Assembly: GCA_005774545.1 (NCBI GenBank)
Contig: VAUL01000028.1
Location: 1-32,664 of the forward strand
Origin: Deltaproteobacteria bacterium
GTDB taxonomy: Bacteria; Desulfobacterota; Desulfuromonadia; Desulfuromonadales; BM103
Direction: 5' to 3'
DNA length: 32,664 bases
This document shows positions 23,137 through 32,338 of this stretch, piece after piece. Under the pieces are notes generated by a model. That model searched no databases and had not been told where the DNA came from. It saw nothing but the letters and a program-made list of their open reading frames with translations. The position numbers and the translations under genes were made by a program. Position 1 is the first letter of the stretch; the number at the start of each line of letters is the position of its first letter.

Positions 23137-23604
23137 TTGAGAGAACGCGTCCTGGCGATCGTCAACCTCATCACCCAGTATTTTCTTGAAGATCACGAGC
23201 CGAAGTCGGAAAGTGATCTGGTCGAGGAACTGCTGGCCGTCGGGTTTGACGTAGACGAAATCGACGCGGCCTTCAGCTGGATGGAAGAGCAGACCCTGCG
23301 GCCGCCGCAAGCGGACGGTCTGGGCGCGCCGCTCCTCAGCCACCGGGTCTTCTCCCCCGAGGAGCAGCGGCTGCTCTCCGGCGACGCCCGCGGCTTCCTC
23401 GTGCGCCTGCGCAACCTCGGCATCCTCGACGAGGAGCTGTTCGAGGAGATCATCCACAAATCGGTCGAGATGAGCGACGAAGAAGTACCCCTCCGCGAAA
23501 TCAAGACCATCGCGGTCTTTGCCCTGTTTGCCCGCAGCCAGCACCAGTGGCGTCACGAGTTCGACTGCCTGCTCGAGGACGACTGGTCGCGGCTGCTCAA
23601 CTAG
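23137..23604 (+). CDS. smg: Smg / DUF494 family protein
   Basis: A 155-residue cytoplasmic protein matching the Smg (DUF494) family by length, by the opening RVLAIVNLITQYFLEDHEP, by VEELLAVGFDVDEIDAAFSW, and by the closing DCLLEDDWSRLLN. The family sits next to dprA and topA in many proteobacteria and its function is unknown. The start is TTG 23137-23139, with AGGAG 5 bases upstream, partly inside the dprA stop codon. A rho-independent-terminator-like hairpin follows 7 bases after the stop. Confidence 0.9.
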   Translation: MRERVLAIVNLITQYFLEDHEPKSESDLVEELLAVGFDVDEIDAAFSWMEEQTLRPPQADGLGAPLLSHRVFSPEEQRLLSGDARGFLVRLRNLGILDEELFEEIIHKSVEMSDEEVPLREIKTIAVFALFARSQHQWRHEFDCLLEDDWSRLLN

Positions 23605-23611
23605 AACTTCC

Positions 23612-23638
23612 GGGCTGCAGGCTCCCTGCGGCCCTTTT
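23612..23638 (+). terminator. Rho-independent terminator between smg and topA
   Basis: A 9-bp stem with one G-T pair (arms 23612-23620 and 23626-23634, 5-base loop) is followed by TTTTCATTT. It ends the lysM-dprA-smg transcript at least partly. It also lies only 20 bases before the topA start, so it may act as an attenuator. Confidence 0.75.
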
Positions 23639-23657
23639 CATTTCCAACCGACAGATC

Positions 23658-26012
23658 ATGGCCCAGTCCCTCGTCATCGTCGAATCGCCCGCCAAGGCCA
23701 AGACCATCGAAAAGTTCCTTGGTGCCGGCTATAAAGTCCTGGCCTCCTACGGTCATGTCCGCGCCCTGCCGAGCAAGCAGGGGTCGGTCGACGTGGCCCG
23801 CGACTTCACCCCGAAGTATGCCGTGCTCGCCGAAAGCAAGCGGCATATCGAGGCCATTCGCAAAGCCCTTAAGGAGAGCGACCGGCTGCTGCTCGCCACC
23901 GACCCCGACCGCGAGGGGGAGGCGATCTCCTGGCACCTGCTCGCCGCCCTCGGCCTGGACCGGGGCAAGGCCGCCATCCCGGTGCAGCGCGTGGTCTTCC
24001 ACGAAATCACCAAGCAGGCGATCGTGCACGCCGTCGCCCATCCGCGCGAGGTGTCGCAGGACCTGGTCGACGCCCAGCAGGCCCGCTCGATCCTCGACTA
24101 CCTGGTCGGCTTCACCCTCTCCCCCTACCTGTGGAAGAAGATCCGCTACGGCCTCTCGGCCGGCCGCGTGCAGTCGGTGGCCCTGCGCCTGATCTGCGAA
24201 CGGGAGAAGGAGATCGCCGGCTTTGTCCAGCAGGAGTACTGGACGCTGGGCGCGCAGTTGACCAAGGATGCCGGCCAGGAGTTCGCCGCCGGCCTGGTCC
24301 AGCTCGACGGCACGAAGCTCGACAAGTTCGCCATCCCCGACGCGGCCGCGGCTGAAGCGCTGCGGCAGCGCTTCGCCCGGGCCGACTGGCGCGTGGCCGA
24401 GGTCACCAGAAGCGAGAAGAGGCGTTACCCGGCGCCCCCGTTCACCACTTCGACCCTGCAGCAGGAGGCGGCGCGCAAGCTCGGCTTCTCGGCCAAGAAG
24501 ACCATGGCCACCGCCCAGAAGCTTTACGAGGGGGTGGCGATCGGCGCGGCGGGGACCGTCGGTCTGATCACCTACATGCGAACCGACAGCGTCAACCTCT
24601 CCAGCCAGGCGCTGGCCGAAGCCCAGGAGCTGATCCTGCGCCAGTTCGGCAAGGACTACGCCCTGGCCAAGCCGCGCGTCTTCAAGAACAAGGCAAAGAA
24701 CGCCCAGGAAGCCCACGAAGCGATCCGCCCCACCGACCTGACCCGTACGCCGGCCGAACTCAAGGCGTTCCTCCCTCCCGACCAGTTCAAGCTCTACGAG
24801 CTGATCTGGAAGCGCACCGTCGCCTCCCAGATGAAGGAGGCGCTCCTCGACCAGACCAGCGTCGATATCGTTGCGACGGCCAGCACCGACTCAGTCCCTG
24901 CCGCAGGAGCGGCGGCGGGCGGGGTGTTCCGCGCCACCGGCAGCGTCATGCGCTTCGACGGCTTCATGAAGCTGTACATCGAGGGGACCGATGACGAGGG
25001 CGAGGAGAAGGAAGGAACGCTGCCGCCGTTGAACAAGGACGAGGCGCTCGCACTGCGCGAACTGCTGACCGAACAGCACTTCACCCAGCCGCCGCCGCGC
25101 TACACCGAGGCCTCCCTGGTCAAGACCCTGGAGGAGTACGGCATCGGCCGGCCGTCGACCTACGCCTCGACCCTCAACACCCTGATCGAGCGCAAGTACG
25201 CGGTCCTGGAGAAGAAGCGCTTCGTCCCCCAGGATATCGGCATGGTGGTCAGCGACCATCTCGCCCAGCACTTCGACCGCTACGTCGACTACAACTTCAC
25301 CGCCGGCCTGGAAGAGGAACTCGACCAGGTGGCCCGTGGCGAGAAGCAGTGGAAACAGCTGCTCGGCGAATTCTGGGGGCCGTTCAAGGCCCGCCTCGAC
25401 CAGAAGATGCAGGAGGTCGCCCAGGGCGAGGCCACCACCGAGGTCACCACGGAGCTCTGCCCGGAATGCAACCGGCCGCTGGCGATCAAGCTCGGCAAGC
25501 GCGGCAAGTTCATCGCCTGCACCGGTTTCAAGGAGGGGTGCAAGTATACGCGACCGCTGGCGAAGGAGGGGGAGGCGGAAGCTGCCGAACCGGTCTTCTC
25601 CGAGGAGAAGTGCGACAAGTGCGGGGCGGCCATGCTGATCAAGGACGGCCGTTACGGCAAGTACCTGGCCTGCTCGGCCTATCCGGCCTGCAAGAATATC
25701 CAGCCGCTGGTCAAGCCGAAAGGGACCGGCGTCGCCTGCCCGGAGTGCAAGGAGGGGGAGCTGACCGAGAAGAAGTCGCGCTACGGCAAGCTCTTCTACT
25801 CGTGCAACCGCTACCCGAAGTGCAAGTATGCGGTGTGGGACCCGCCGGTGGCCGAAGCCTGCCCGAAGTGCGCCCATCCGGTAACGGTGGACAAGACCAC
25901 CAAGCGCGACGGCACCTACCGCAAGTGCCCCCAGGAAGGGTGCGGCTGGAGCACGTTGCCGGCAAAGGCCGAGAAGCCGGCGCCCGCCAGGACGACCGGG
26001 AAGAAGGCCTAA
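23658..26012 (+). CDS. topA: DNA topoisomerase I (type IA)
   Basis: Relaxes negatively supercoiled DNA through a 5'-phosphotyrosine intermediate. The 784 residues begin with the TOPRIM domain ([32 protein letters not shown]). The catalytic Tyr is about residue 306 in [14 protein letters not shown], and [15 protein letters not shown]-like sequence ([16 protein letters not shown]) follows. The C-terminus has four zinc-ribbon units starting [24 protein letters not shown] and CPKCAHPV, each with a second cysteine pair. ATG 23658-23660 has no good ribosome-binding site, but the conserved N-terminus fixes it. A terminator-like hairpin is just upstream, so it needs readthrough or a promoter inside smg. 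Confidence 0.97.
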   Translation: MAQSLVIVESPAKAKTIEKFLGAGYKVLASYGHVRALPSKQGSVDVARDFTPKYAVLAESKRHIEAIRKALKESDRLLLATDPDREGEAISWHLLAALGLDRGKAAIPVQRVVFHEITKQAIVHAVAHPREVSQDLVDAQQARSILDYLVGFTLSPYLWKKIRYGLSAGRVQSVALRLICEREKEIAGFVQQEYWTLGAQLTKDAGQEFAAGLVQLDGTKLDKFAIPDAAAAEALRQRFARADWRVAEVTRSEKRRYPAPPFTTSTLQQEAARKLGFSAKKTMATAQKLYEGVAIGAAGTVGLITYMRTDSVNLSSQALAEAQELILRQFGKDYALAKPRVFKNKAKNAQEAHEAIRPTDLTRTPAELKAFLPPDQFKLYELIWKRTVASQMKEALLDQTSVDIVATASTDSVPAAGAAAGGVFRATGSVMRFDGFMKLYIEGTDDEGEEKEGTLPPLNKDEALALRELLTEQHFTQPPPRYTEASLVKTLEEYGIGRPSTYASTLNTLIERKYAVLEKKRFVPQDIGMVVSDHLAQHFDRYVDYNFTAGLEEELDQVARGEKQWKQLLGEFWGPFKARLDQKMQEVAQGEATTEVTTELCPECNRPLAIKLGKRGKFIACTGFKEGCKYTRPLAKEGEAEAAEPVFSEEKCDKCGAAMLIKDGRYGKYLACSAYPACKNIQPLVKPKGTGVACPECKEGELTEKKSRYGKLFYSCNRYPKCKYAVWDPPVAEACPKCAHPVTVDKTTKRDGTYRKCPQEGCGWSTLPAKAEKPAPARTTGKKA

Positions 26013-26071
26013 GGGCGGCCCGCGGCGCTCGTCCGGGCGATGGCAGACATCGCCCCTGCACATGGTTAACC

Positions 26072-26099
26072 GTCGGGGCACAGCATGCTGTGCCCCGAC
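26072..26099. repeat. 28-bp perfect palindrome (REP-like) between topA and trmFO
   Basis: The 28 bases are a perfect palindrome with 14-base arms and no loop, centred on GCATGC, with GGGGCACA/TGTGCCCC arms. I recall this GGGCACAGCATGCTGTGCCC type of sequence as a dispersed intergenic repeat in bacterial genomes. It lies in the 106-base gap before trmFO and could form a cruciform or act as a terminator. Confidence 0.8.
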
Positions 26100-26118
26100 C
26101 TGTTTCCAGAGAAGGATG

Positions 26119-27444
26119 ATGAACACTCCCCCCATCCCCGTTATCGGCGGCGGCCTGGCCGGCTGCGAGGCAGCGTGGCAACTGGCCCGCGCCGGGCTCC
26201 CCGTTGTCCTCTTCGAGATGCGGCCGACGCGCATGACCCCGGCCCATCATTCGGATCGTCTCGGCGAACTGGTCTGTTCCAATTCCCTGCGCGGCGCGGG
26301 GATGAACAATGCCGTCGGCCTGCTCAAGGAAGAGTTGCGCCGTTGCGGCAGCCTGTTCATGCAGGCCGCCGACGCCAACAAGGTTCCTGCCGGCGGGGCG
26401 CTGGCCGTCGATCGCGACGGCTTCGCCGCGGAGCTGACCGCGGCCATTGCCGGCCATCCCCTGATCACCCTGTGCCGCGAGGAAATCCTCGACCTGCCGG
26501 AGGGGGATCCGGTCATCGTCGCCAGCGGGCCGCTGACCTCGGACGCCCTGGCGGCGCGGATCGCCGCCCTGACCGGGGCGGAGCACCTCTATTTCTACGA
26601 TGCCATCGCGCCGATCGTCGAGGCCGACTCCATCGATTACGACGTCGTCTTCCGCGCCTCGCGCTACGGCAAGGGGGGGGACGACTACCTCAACGTCCCC
26701 CTGGACCGCGAACAGTACCTGGCGTTCGTGACCGCCCTGCTCGCCGCGGAGAAAGTGGCGCCGCGCGACTTCGAGAAGGCGGTGCACTTCGAGGGGTGCC
26801 TGCCGATCGAGGAACTGGCGGCGCGCGGCGAGATGACCCTGGCCTTCGGACCGATGAAACCGGTCGGCCTGCCCGACCCGCGCACCGGCAGGGAGCCCTT
26901 CGCCGTGGTGCAGCTGCGCCAGGACGACGCCCACGCCACCCTCTTCAACCTGGTCGGCTTCCAGACCAAGCTGACCTGGCCGGAGCAGCGCCGCATCTTC
27001 CGCACCCTGCCGGGACTGGAGCACGCCCGTTTCGCCCGGCTGGGGAGCATGCACCGCAACACCTTCCTCAATGCCCCGGCCTGCCTGACCCCGACCCTGC
27101 GGCTCAAAACCGAGGAGCGGCTCTTTTTCGCCGGGCAGATCACCGGGGTCGAGGGCTACGTCGAATCCGCCGCCTGCGGCTTCCTGGCGGGGCTGTTTGC
27201 CGCCGCGCACTCCCGGGGCAGCGTCCTCCCCCCGCCGCCGCCGACCACCGCCCTGGGCGCCCTGCTGACCCACCTGGCGACCGCCTCACCCAAGGGATTC
27301 CAGCCGATGAACGTCACCTACGGCCTCTTCCCCCCCCTGGAAGGGCGCCACCGCAAACGGGCCGACCGGCGACTCGCCATGGCCGAGCGGGCGCTCGCGG
27401 ACCTGGCGGGATGGCAGCGGGAAATCGCCGACCTCCGGACCTGA
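26119..27444 (+). CDS. trmFO: tRNA (uracil-54-C5) methyltransferase, folate/FAD-dependent
   Basis: Makes ribothymidine at tRNA position 54 using methylene-tetrahydrofolate and FAD. The 441 residues start with the FAD-binding motif [18 protein letters not shown] and include [81 protein letters not shown] and [14 protein letters not shown], all TrmFO signatures. Two adjacent ATGs exist (26116 and 26119). GAAGG abuts the first, so the second is preferred, with little certainty. It is the usual topA partner. A good promoter for the next gene begins 6 bases after its stop. Confidence 0.96.
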   Translation: MNTPPIPVIGGGLAGCEAAWQLARAGLPVVLFEMRPTRMTPAHHSDRLGELVCSNSLRGAGMNNAVGLLKEELRRCGSLFMQAADANKVPAGGALAVDRDGFAAELTAAIAGHPLITLCREEILDLPEGDPVIVASGPLTSDALAARIAALTGAEHLYFYDAIAPIVEADSIDYDVVFRASRYGKGGDDYLNVPLDREQYLAFVTALLAAEKVAPRDFEKAVHFEGCLPIEELAARGEMTLAFGPMKPVGLPDPRTGREPFAVVQLRQDDAHATLFNLVGFQTKLTWPEQRRIFRTLPGLEHARFARLGSMHRNTFLNAPACLTPTLRLKTEERLFFAGQITGVEGYVESAACGFLAGLFAAAHSRGSVLPPPPPTTALGALLTHLATASPKGFQPMNVTYGLFPPLEGRHRKRADRRLAMAERALADLAGWQREIADLRT

Positions 27445-27449
27445 GCGAT

Positions 27450-27478
27450 TTGCCACCCGCGACAAAGTCTGCTATAAA
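27450..27478 (+). promoter_or_regulatory. Sigma70 promoter of the diguanylate cyclase-maf-yggS run
   Basis: TTGCCA (27450-27455) and TATAAA (27473-27478) have the ideal 17-base spacer, each with one mismatch to consensus. It begins 6 bases after the trmFO stop and gives a leader of about 70 bases before the GTG at 27555. Confidence 0.75.
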
Positions 27479-27554
27479 TTGTCGTTCATTTTTCCCGACT
27501 TGCCATGCCACACCGCGTGCATCGCCAGGATGCCGCCAGGGGGAGTTGCCGGCC

Positions 27555-29573
27555 GTGCCACAGCCGCTCGATGCCAGCCTGATCGATCTGCGAGATCTGC
27601 TCGACCTGTTGCGCCGGCATCCCCTGCCGGGCCCGCTCAACCTTGCACTCTATGCCGAGAAGGCCGGCCGCGACGCCCTCCGGTACGGGATTCTCGCCGC
27701 CTGCCAGCCCGGGGCCGCGATGCAATGCTGTACACCGGCTTGCCTGCAGTCCTGGGAAGATCTGGTAAGTCTGGCGCTGCTCTCCGACCGACCGCAGACC
27801 GCCACCTGTCCCAACGGCTACCTCGGCTTCGCCATCCCCTTCCCCGCCAGCGACCGCACCCCTGACTGCCTGCTCGGCGGCGGCATCCGCGAACGGCTGG
27901 CCGACACCGGGGCGCCCGCTCCGGCACCGGCGGCCCAGGCAACCGCGGCGGCCACCCCGCTGGAGGTACGCCGGATTGCCGACGAGATCTACCGCCGCCT
28001 GCCCGAACTGCTTGGCCAGCAGCTGTGCGACTTCAGCCTGATGCGCACCACCGAACGGCTGGCCGCCACCCGGGAGATGACCCGCGAACTGGCCCGCAGC
28101 CCTTCCGCGAGTGCCGCCATCGCCCTGCTCAGCGAGGCACTGGTGGTTTTGTTCGACCTGCCGCGGGTCCTGCTCTTCCTGCGGCAGACCGGGCGGCGGC
28201 CGACCATCCACAGCCGCATGGGGGTCGCTGCAGAGAGCCTTGACCTCGACGAGGAGTTCCTGCTCGAACTGCTGGAGCGGGCAGACGGCTGCCCCTGTCC
28301 CCTGGCCGGCGAGGAACTCGCCGCACTGCTCCCCGGATCGGACAGCCGTTCGGCCATGCTCTTCCCGTTGCGGGAAGACCATCACGATGTCGGGCTGCTG
28401 ATGGTGCTGGACGTCGACCTGCATCTGCGCGACCAGGTGCTCGTCGAACTCCTCGCCGGACGCCTGGCCACCCGCCTGCTGCAACTGCGCCAGGAGGAGG
28501 AACGGCGCCGGGAGCGCCACACCTCGACCCGCATGATCGGCATGATCGGCACGCTGGCGCTGGCCGGAAGCCGCGAGGAGCTGTTCAACGGCCTGCTCGA
28601 CATGTCGGCCGAACTGGCACAGGCGACCAGCGGCTCCCTGATGCTGTTCGACGAACAGAGCCAGAAGCTGCACATTAGCGCGGCCCGCGGGATGAGTTCG
28701 CCGCTCGCGCGCAGCATGGCGGTGCCGCTCGGGGAGGGGATCGCCGGACGGGTGGCGCGCAACGGCTTCCCGCTGCTGGTCAACGACATCGAGCGCGACA
28801 ACCGCGTGGCGGCCCCGAACCGGCCGCGCTTCCGCACCAAGTCGTTCATCAGCCTGCCGCTCAAGGACCGCGATCGCCTGATCGGCGTGCTGAACCTCGC
28901 CGACAAGCGGGACGACAGCAGCTTTACCGAAACCGACCTCAACCTGGTCCAGGCCTTTGCCGGCCAGGCGGTCCTGATGATCGACCGGACCGCGGTTTTG
29001 GAACGGGCCGACCAGCTCGAGCAACTGTCGGTGACCGACCCCCTGACCGGGCTCTACAACCGACGCTTCCTGGAGGAGCGCCTGGACGAGGAGCGCAGCC
29101 GCAGCCAGCGCGAGGGGCAGAGCTTCAGCCTGATCCTCGCCGACCTCGACAACTTCAAGATGTACAACGACATCTGCGGGCACCTGGCCGGCGACAAGGC
29201 GCTGCGCAAGGCCGCGCTGCTGATGCGGCGTTCGGCCCGCGACATGGACGTGGTGGTGCGCTTCGGCGGCGAGGAATTCTGTCTCATCCTCCCCAACACC
29301 GGCAAAAAGGAAGCCCTGTTCGTTGCCGAGCGTCTGCGCCGGGCGATCGAAGGCAACGTCTTCCCCGGCGAGACCAACCTCCCGCTGGGGCGGCTGACCG
29401 TCAGCCTGGGGATCGCCTCCTGCCCCGAAGACAGCGAAACGGTTCACGACCTGATTCATGCCGCCGACCTGGCCCTCTACCGCGCCAAGGATCTCGGCCG
29501 CAACCGCACGGTCCTGTACGACCCGGCGCTGGCCAGAGCACAGGTTGCCGGCCAGCTCCGCAGGGGGCGGTGA
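27555..29573 (+). CDS. Diguanylate cyclase with Cys-rich N-terminal sensor, GAF-like domains and GGEEF
   Basis: Predicted to make the second messenger c-di-GMP. The 672 residues contain: an N-terminal region with clustered cysteines (50, 58, 59, 63, 85, 105; CCTPACLQSW and TCPNGYLGFAIPF) resembling a PocR-type sensor; a first GAF-like region (about 180-310); a GAF domain (about 335-480; PLGEGIAGRVARNGFPLLVNDI); and a GGDEF domain with TDPLTGLYNRRF, active GGEEF (571-575) and the inhibitory I-site RDMD (562-565) at the standard spacing. No membrane segment is seen, so it is cytoplasmic. The start is GTG 27555-27557, about 9 bases after GGGGGAG; the frame remains open upstream through trmFO, but that is a shadow. 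Maf follows 7 bases later. Confidence 0.9.
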   Translation: MPQPLDASLIDLRDLLDLLRRHPLPGPLNLALYAEKAGRDALRYGILAACQPGAAMQCCTPACLQSWEDLVSLALLSDRPQTATCPNGYLGFAIPFPASDRTPDCLLGGGIRERLADTGAPAPAPAAQATAAATPLEVRRIADEIYRRLPELLGQQLCDFSLMRTTERLAATREMTRELARSPSASAAIALLSEALVVLFDLPRVLLFLRQTGRRPTIHSRMGVAAESLDLDEEFLLELLERADGCPCPLAGEELAALLPGSDSRSAMLFPLREDHHDVGLLMVLDVDLHLRDQVLVELLAGRLATRLLQLRQEEERRRERHTSTRMIGMIGTLALAGSREELFNGLLDMSAELAQATSGSLMLFDEQSQKLHISAARGMSSPLARSMAVPLGEGIAGRVARNGFPLLVNDIERDNRVAAPNRPRFRTKSFISLPLKDRDRLIGVLNLADKRDDSSFTETDLNLVQAFAGQAVLMIDRTAVLERADQLEQLSVTDPLTGLYNRRFLEERLDEERSRSQREGQSFSLILADLDNFKMYNDICGHLAGDKALRKAALLMRRSARDMDVVVRFGGEEFCLILPNTGKKEALFVAERLRRAIEGNVFPGETNLPLGRLTVSLGIASCPEDSETVHDLIHAADLALYRAKDLGRNRTVLYDPALARAQVAGQLRRGR

Positions 29574-29580
29574 TCCGGCC

Positions 29581-30177
29581 ATGCCGACCTCCAGAAAGAT
29601 CGTGCTGGCCTCGGCGTCACCGCGCCGGCGGGAACTGCTCGCCCAGGTCGGGCTGAACGTAGCGGTCGTTCCGGCCGACGTCGACGAGACCCCCTTCGCC
29701 GGAGAGACTCCGACGGCCCACGTCGTCCGCCTCAGCGAAGCCAAGGCCCTGGCCGTCGCGGGACGCCGGGAGGTGGTCGGCCGCTGGTTCATCGGCAGCG
29801 ACACGGTGGTGGTACGGGACGACGCCATCCTCGGCAAACCGGCGGACGCGATCGAGGCCGAGGCCATGTTGCGCAGCCTCTCCGGGCGCAGCCATGAGGT
29901 GGTTTCCGGCTATGCCGTGCTTGATCGCGCCACCGGCCGCACCCGCAGCGGCGCCGTGACCACCCGCGTCTGGTTCAAAGCGCTGACCGACCGGGAGATC
30001 GCCGGTTACCTGGCGACCGGCGAACCGTTCGACAAGGCCGGGGCCTACGCCATCCAGGGGTTCGGCGCCTTCATGGTGCCGCGCATCGAGGGGAGCTACC
30101 CCAACGTCGTCGGCCTGCCGCTGTGCGAAGTCATCGCCGCCCTCGAGGAATTCGGCGCCATCCGCCTGTTCGCCTGA
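29581..30177 (+). CDS. maf: Maf-family nucleotide pyrophosphatase
   Basis: House-cleaning nucleoside triphosphate pyrophosphatase acting on non-canonical or regular NTPs. The 198 residues have the family signature near the start (LASASPRRRELLAQVG), VDETPFAGETP, FIGSDTVVVRDDAILGKP, RSLSGRSHEVVSGYAV, and FDKAGAYAIQGFGAFMVPRIEGSYPNVVG split over two adjacent blocks. The specific subfamily (dTTP/UTP or m7GTP) is not assigned; the QGFGA motif favours the dTTP/UTP type. ATG 29581-29583 is 7 bases after the cyclase stop. The gene for the PLP homeostasis protein follows 17 bases later. Confidence 0.94.
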   Translation: MPTSRKIVLASASPRRRELLAQVGLNVAVVPADVDETPFAGETPTAHVVRLSEAKALAVAGRREVVGRWFIGSDTVVVRDDAILGKPADAIEAEAMLRSLSGRSHEVVSGYAVLDRATGRTRSGAVTTRVWFKALTDREIAGYLATGEPFDKAGAYAIQGFGAFMVPRIEGSYPNVVGLPLCEVIAALEEFGAIRLFA

Positions 30178-30194
30178 CCCGAAAGCCGACCGCC

Positions 30195-30887
30195 ATGGAT
30201 ATTGCCGCCAATCTCGCCCGCATCCGGACCGACATCGACGCCGCCTGCGCCCGCAGCAAGCGCGACCCGGCCACGGTGCGCCTGGTGGCCGTCAGCAAGA
30301 CCCATCCGGCGGCAGCGGTCACGGCGGCCCTGACCGCCGGGCAGACGCTGTTCGGCGAAAGCTACGTCCAGGAGTTCCTCGTCAAGGCCGACGCCGTGGC
30401 CGCACCGGTCGAATGGCACTTCATCGGCCATCTGCAGAGCAACAAGGTCAAGTACCTGGGGGGGAAGGTTGCCCTGATCCACTCGGTCGACCGCCTCTCC
30501 CTGGGCGAGGAGATCTCCCGGCAGTGGCAGAAGCTCGGCCGGACGGCCGAGCTTCTGATCGAGGTCAACCTCGCCGGCGAGGAGAGCAAATCCGGGGTCG
30601 ATGCCCGCGAACTCGAGCCGCTGCTGCGGCAGTTGGCGACCCTGCCGAACCTGGCCGTCCGCGGCCTGATGGCCCTCCCCCCCTATCTGGATGATCCCGA
30701 GGCGGTCCGCCCCTACTTCCGCCGGTTGCGCGAACTGGCCGGGGAGATGGAGGCCCTGGGGCTGCCGGGAGTGACGATGCGGGAGCTGTCCATGGGGATG
30801 AGCCACGACTTTGCCGTAGCGATCGAGGAAGGCGCCACCCTGGTCCGCATCGGCACGGCGATTTTCGGCGAACGCACAGGCCGGTGA
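30195..30887 (+). CDS. yggS: PLP homeostasis protein (YggS/PLPBP family)
   Basis: Binds pyridoxal phosphate without known catalysis and buffers vitamin B6. The 230 residues show the PLP lysine Lys35 in VRLVAVSKTHPA, FGESYVQEFLVKA, WHFIGHLQSNKVKYL, IHSVDRLSLGEEI, VNLAGEESKSGV, LMALPPYLDDPEAVRPYF and LSMGMSHDFAVAIEEGATLVRIGTAIFG, covering the whole family barrel. ATG 30195-30197 lacks a clear ribosome-binding site and lies 17 bases after maf, so coupling is likely. A small hairpin lies 18 bases after the stop. Confidence 0.95.
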   Translation: MDIAANLARIRTDIDAACARSKRDPATVRLVAVSKTHPAAAVTAALTAGQTLFGESYVQEFLVKADAVAAPVEWHFIGHLQSNKVKYLGGKVALIHSVDRLSLGEEISRQWQKLGRTAELLIEVNLAGEESKSGVDARELEPLLRQLATLPNLAVRGLMALPPYLDDPEAVRPYFRRLRELAGEMEALGLPGVTMRELSMGMSHDFAVAIEEGATLVRIGTAIFGERTGR

Positions 30888-30905
30888 AAAGCCCCCGCCA
30901 GCGAC

Positions 30906-30925
30906 GCGACCCTTCGCCGGGTCGC
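30906..30925 (+). terminator. Small hairpin after yggS
   Basis: GCGACCC and GGGTCGC with a 6-base loop form a 7-bp GC stem 18 bases after the yggS stop. No T-run follows, so termination is only possible. The remaining DNA to 31015 shows no other clear signal. Confidence 0.4.
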
Positions 30926-31015
30926 TGCAACGGACCTTCCGGCACACCTCGCTCCCCGGCGCACGGGCTCCTTGCCTCCGCGCAGCGCTGACCGCCCTTT
31001 ACCAGCCCGACAACC

Positions 31016-32335
31016 ATGCAACCCGATTCCATTGAAACGGCGCCACGCCTGACCATGCGCGAGGTCGGCTGGTTCTTCTTCCCGCTGCTCCTCAACGTGC
31101 AGATGATGAGCATCTCGCACTCGATCATCAACGCGGCACTGGCCCGGGCAGCCGATGCGGTGACGGCGCTGGCCGCCTTCTCGGTCGCGATGGTCCTGCA
31201 TATCTTCGTCGCCTCGCCGTCCTACCAGAACCACACCATCACCATCGCCATGGTCCGCGGGCGCAAGTCGTTCCGGGCCACCGCCGGATTCATCCTGCTG
31301 ATGTCGATGGCGATCGCCGCCCTGCTTGCCGTCCTGGCATTCACGCCCGCCGGCCTGTTCGTCCTCGATCGCCTGCTCGGCGTCTCCCCGGCGGTCGCCG
31401 ACGCCGCGCGGGCGGCCCTGGCGGTGATGATGCCGCTGCCGTTCGTCACCGGGCTGCGCGGCTTCTGCCAGGGGCTGGTCAGCCAGACCCGGCGCACCGG
31501 GCTGATCTCCTTTGCCACCGGGGTGCGCATCGGCGCGCTGTTCCTCTTCCTCTGGCTCGGCTACGGCCACTTCGACGGCCCGCAGCTCGGCGCCCTGGCG
31601 CTGGTCGGCTGCGTCACCGTGGAAACCGTCCTGATCACCTTTTTCGCCTGGCGCATCTGCCGCATCCCGGCGAGCGGCGAAGCGGAGCGCGATCTGGCCG
31701 GGGTGATGCGCTTCGCCTTCCCGCTGGTCACCTCTTCGGGGCTGCAGCAGGTCGTGCCGCTGGTCATCAACGCCATCATCAGCCGCTTCCCCGACGGCAC
31801 CCTGGCCCTGGCCGCCTTCGGCGTGATCCGCGGCTTCATCTTCCTCCTCGCCGGCCCGATGCGCAACCTGCAGCAGGCCTGCCTCGCCCTGCTGCGCCAC
31901 GCCGAAGACTACCGGGTCATGACCGGGTTCTCCAACCGGGTCAGCCTCGCGCTCGGCGCCACGACACTGCTGATCGCCGGGCCGCTGAACACCCCGGTGC
32001 TCGGCGGCATCATGGGGCTGGACGAAGGGATGCGCGCCTATATCCGCTGGCCGCTGGCCGCCTGCGCGCTCTATCCCTGGCTGATCGGCGCCACCCACCT
32101 GCTGCGCGGCTGGTTTTCCCGCGCGCACCTGACCGGCGAGATCGGCCGGGCCACCTTCTGCAAGGTGCTGCTGCTCCTCGCCTGCTGGCCGCCCCTTGCC
32201 CTGCTGCCACCGGTCGCGTCCGGCACGGTCGTCGCCATCACCCTGCTGATCGGCGCGGAACTCTACGAGGCCTGGTACCTGCACCGGCAGCGTTGCCGCC
32301 ACATTGCCGGCGATGCCGGCAATCCGCTACAATGA
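31016..32335 (+). CDS. Polytopic membrane transporter, MATE/ANKH-like (MOP superfamily)
   Basis: A 439-residue hydrophobic protein with about 11-12 membrane segments in two similar halves, which suits the MOP (MATE/flippase) superfamily. The segments FPLLLNVQMMSISHSIINAA, RFAFPLVTSSGLQQVVPLVI and IRWPLAACALYPWLIGATHL resemble the arrangement of the animal phosphate/ATP exporter ANKH as I remember it. That is a loose match, and the substrate is unknown. ATG 31016-31018 has no obvious ribosome-binding site; a later Met (MREVGW) is an alternative. It is followed 3 bases later by the cysteine-rich miniprotein gene, so the two are probably co-transcribed. Confidence 0.8.
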   Translation: MQPDSIETAPRLTMREVGWFFFPLLLNVQMMSISHSIINAALARAADAVTALAAFSVAMVLHIFVASPSYQNHTITIAMVRGRKSFRATAGFILLMSMAIAALLAVLAFTPAGLFVLDRLLGVSPAVADAARAALAVMMPLPFVTGLRGFCQGLVSQTRRTGLISFATGVRIGALFLFLWLGYGHFDGPQLGALALVGCVTVETVLITFFAWRICRIPASGEAERDLAGVMRFAFPLVTSSGLQQVVPLVINAIISRFPDGTLALAAFGVIRGFIFLLAGPMRNLQQACLALLRHAEDYRVMTGFSNRVSLALGATTLLIAGPLNTPVLGGIMGLDEGMRAYIRWPLAACALYPWLIGATHLLRGWFSRAHLTGEIGRATFCKVLLLLACWPPLALLPPVASGTVVAITLLIGAELYEAWYLHRQRCRHIAGDAGNPLQ

Positions 32336-32338
32336 GCC

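Noticed and set aside
26085-27554. Open upstream extension of the diguanylate cyclase frame through trmFO
   Set aside because: It overlaps trmFO completely in another frame and has low-complexity Arg/Pro composition. The GTG at 27555 has a ribosome-binding site and the first domain-like sequence.
27486-29867. A 793-codon open frame on the minus strand
   Set aside because: Antisense to the cyclase and maf genes, with no family features.
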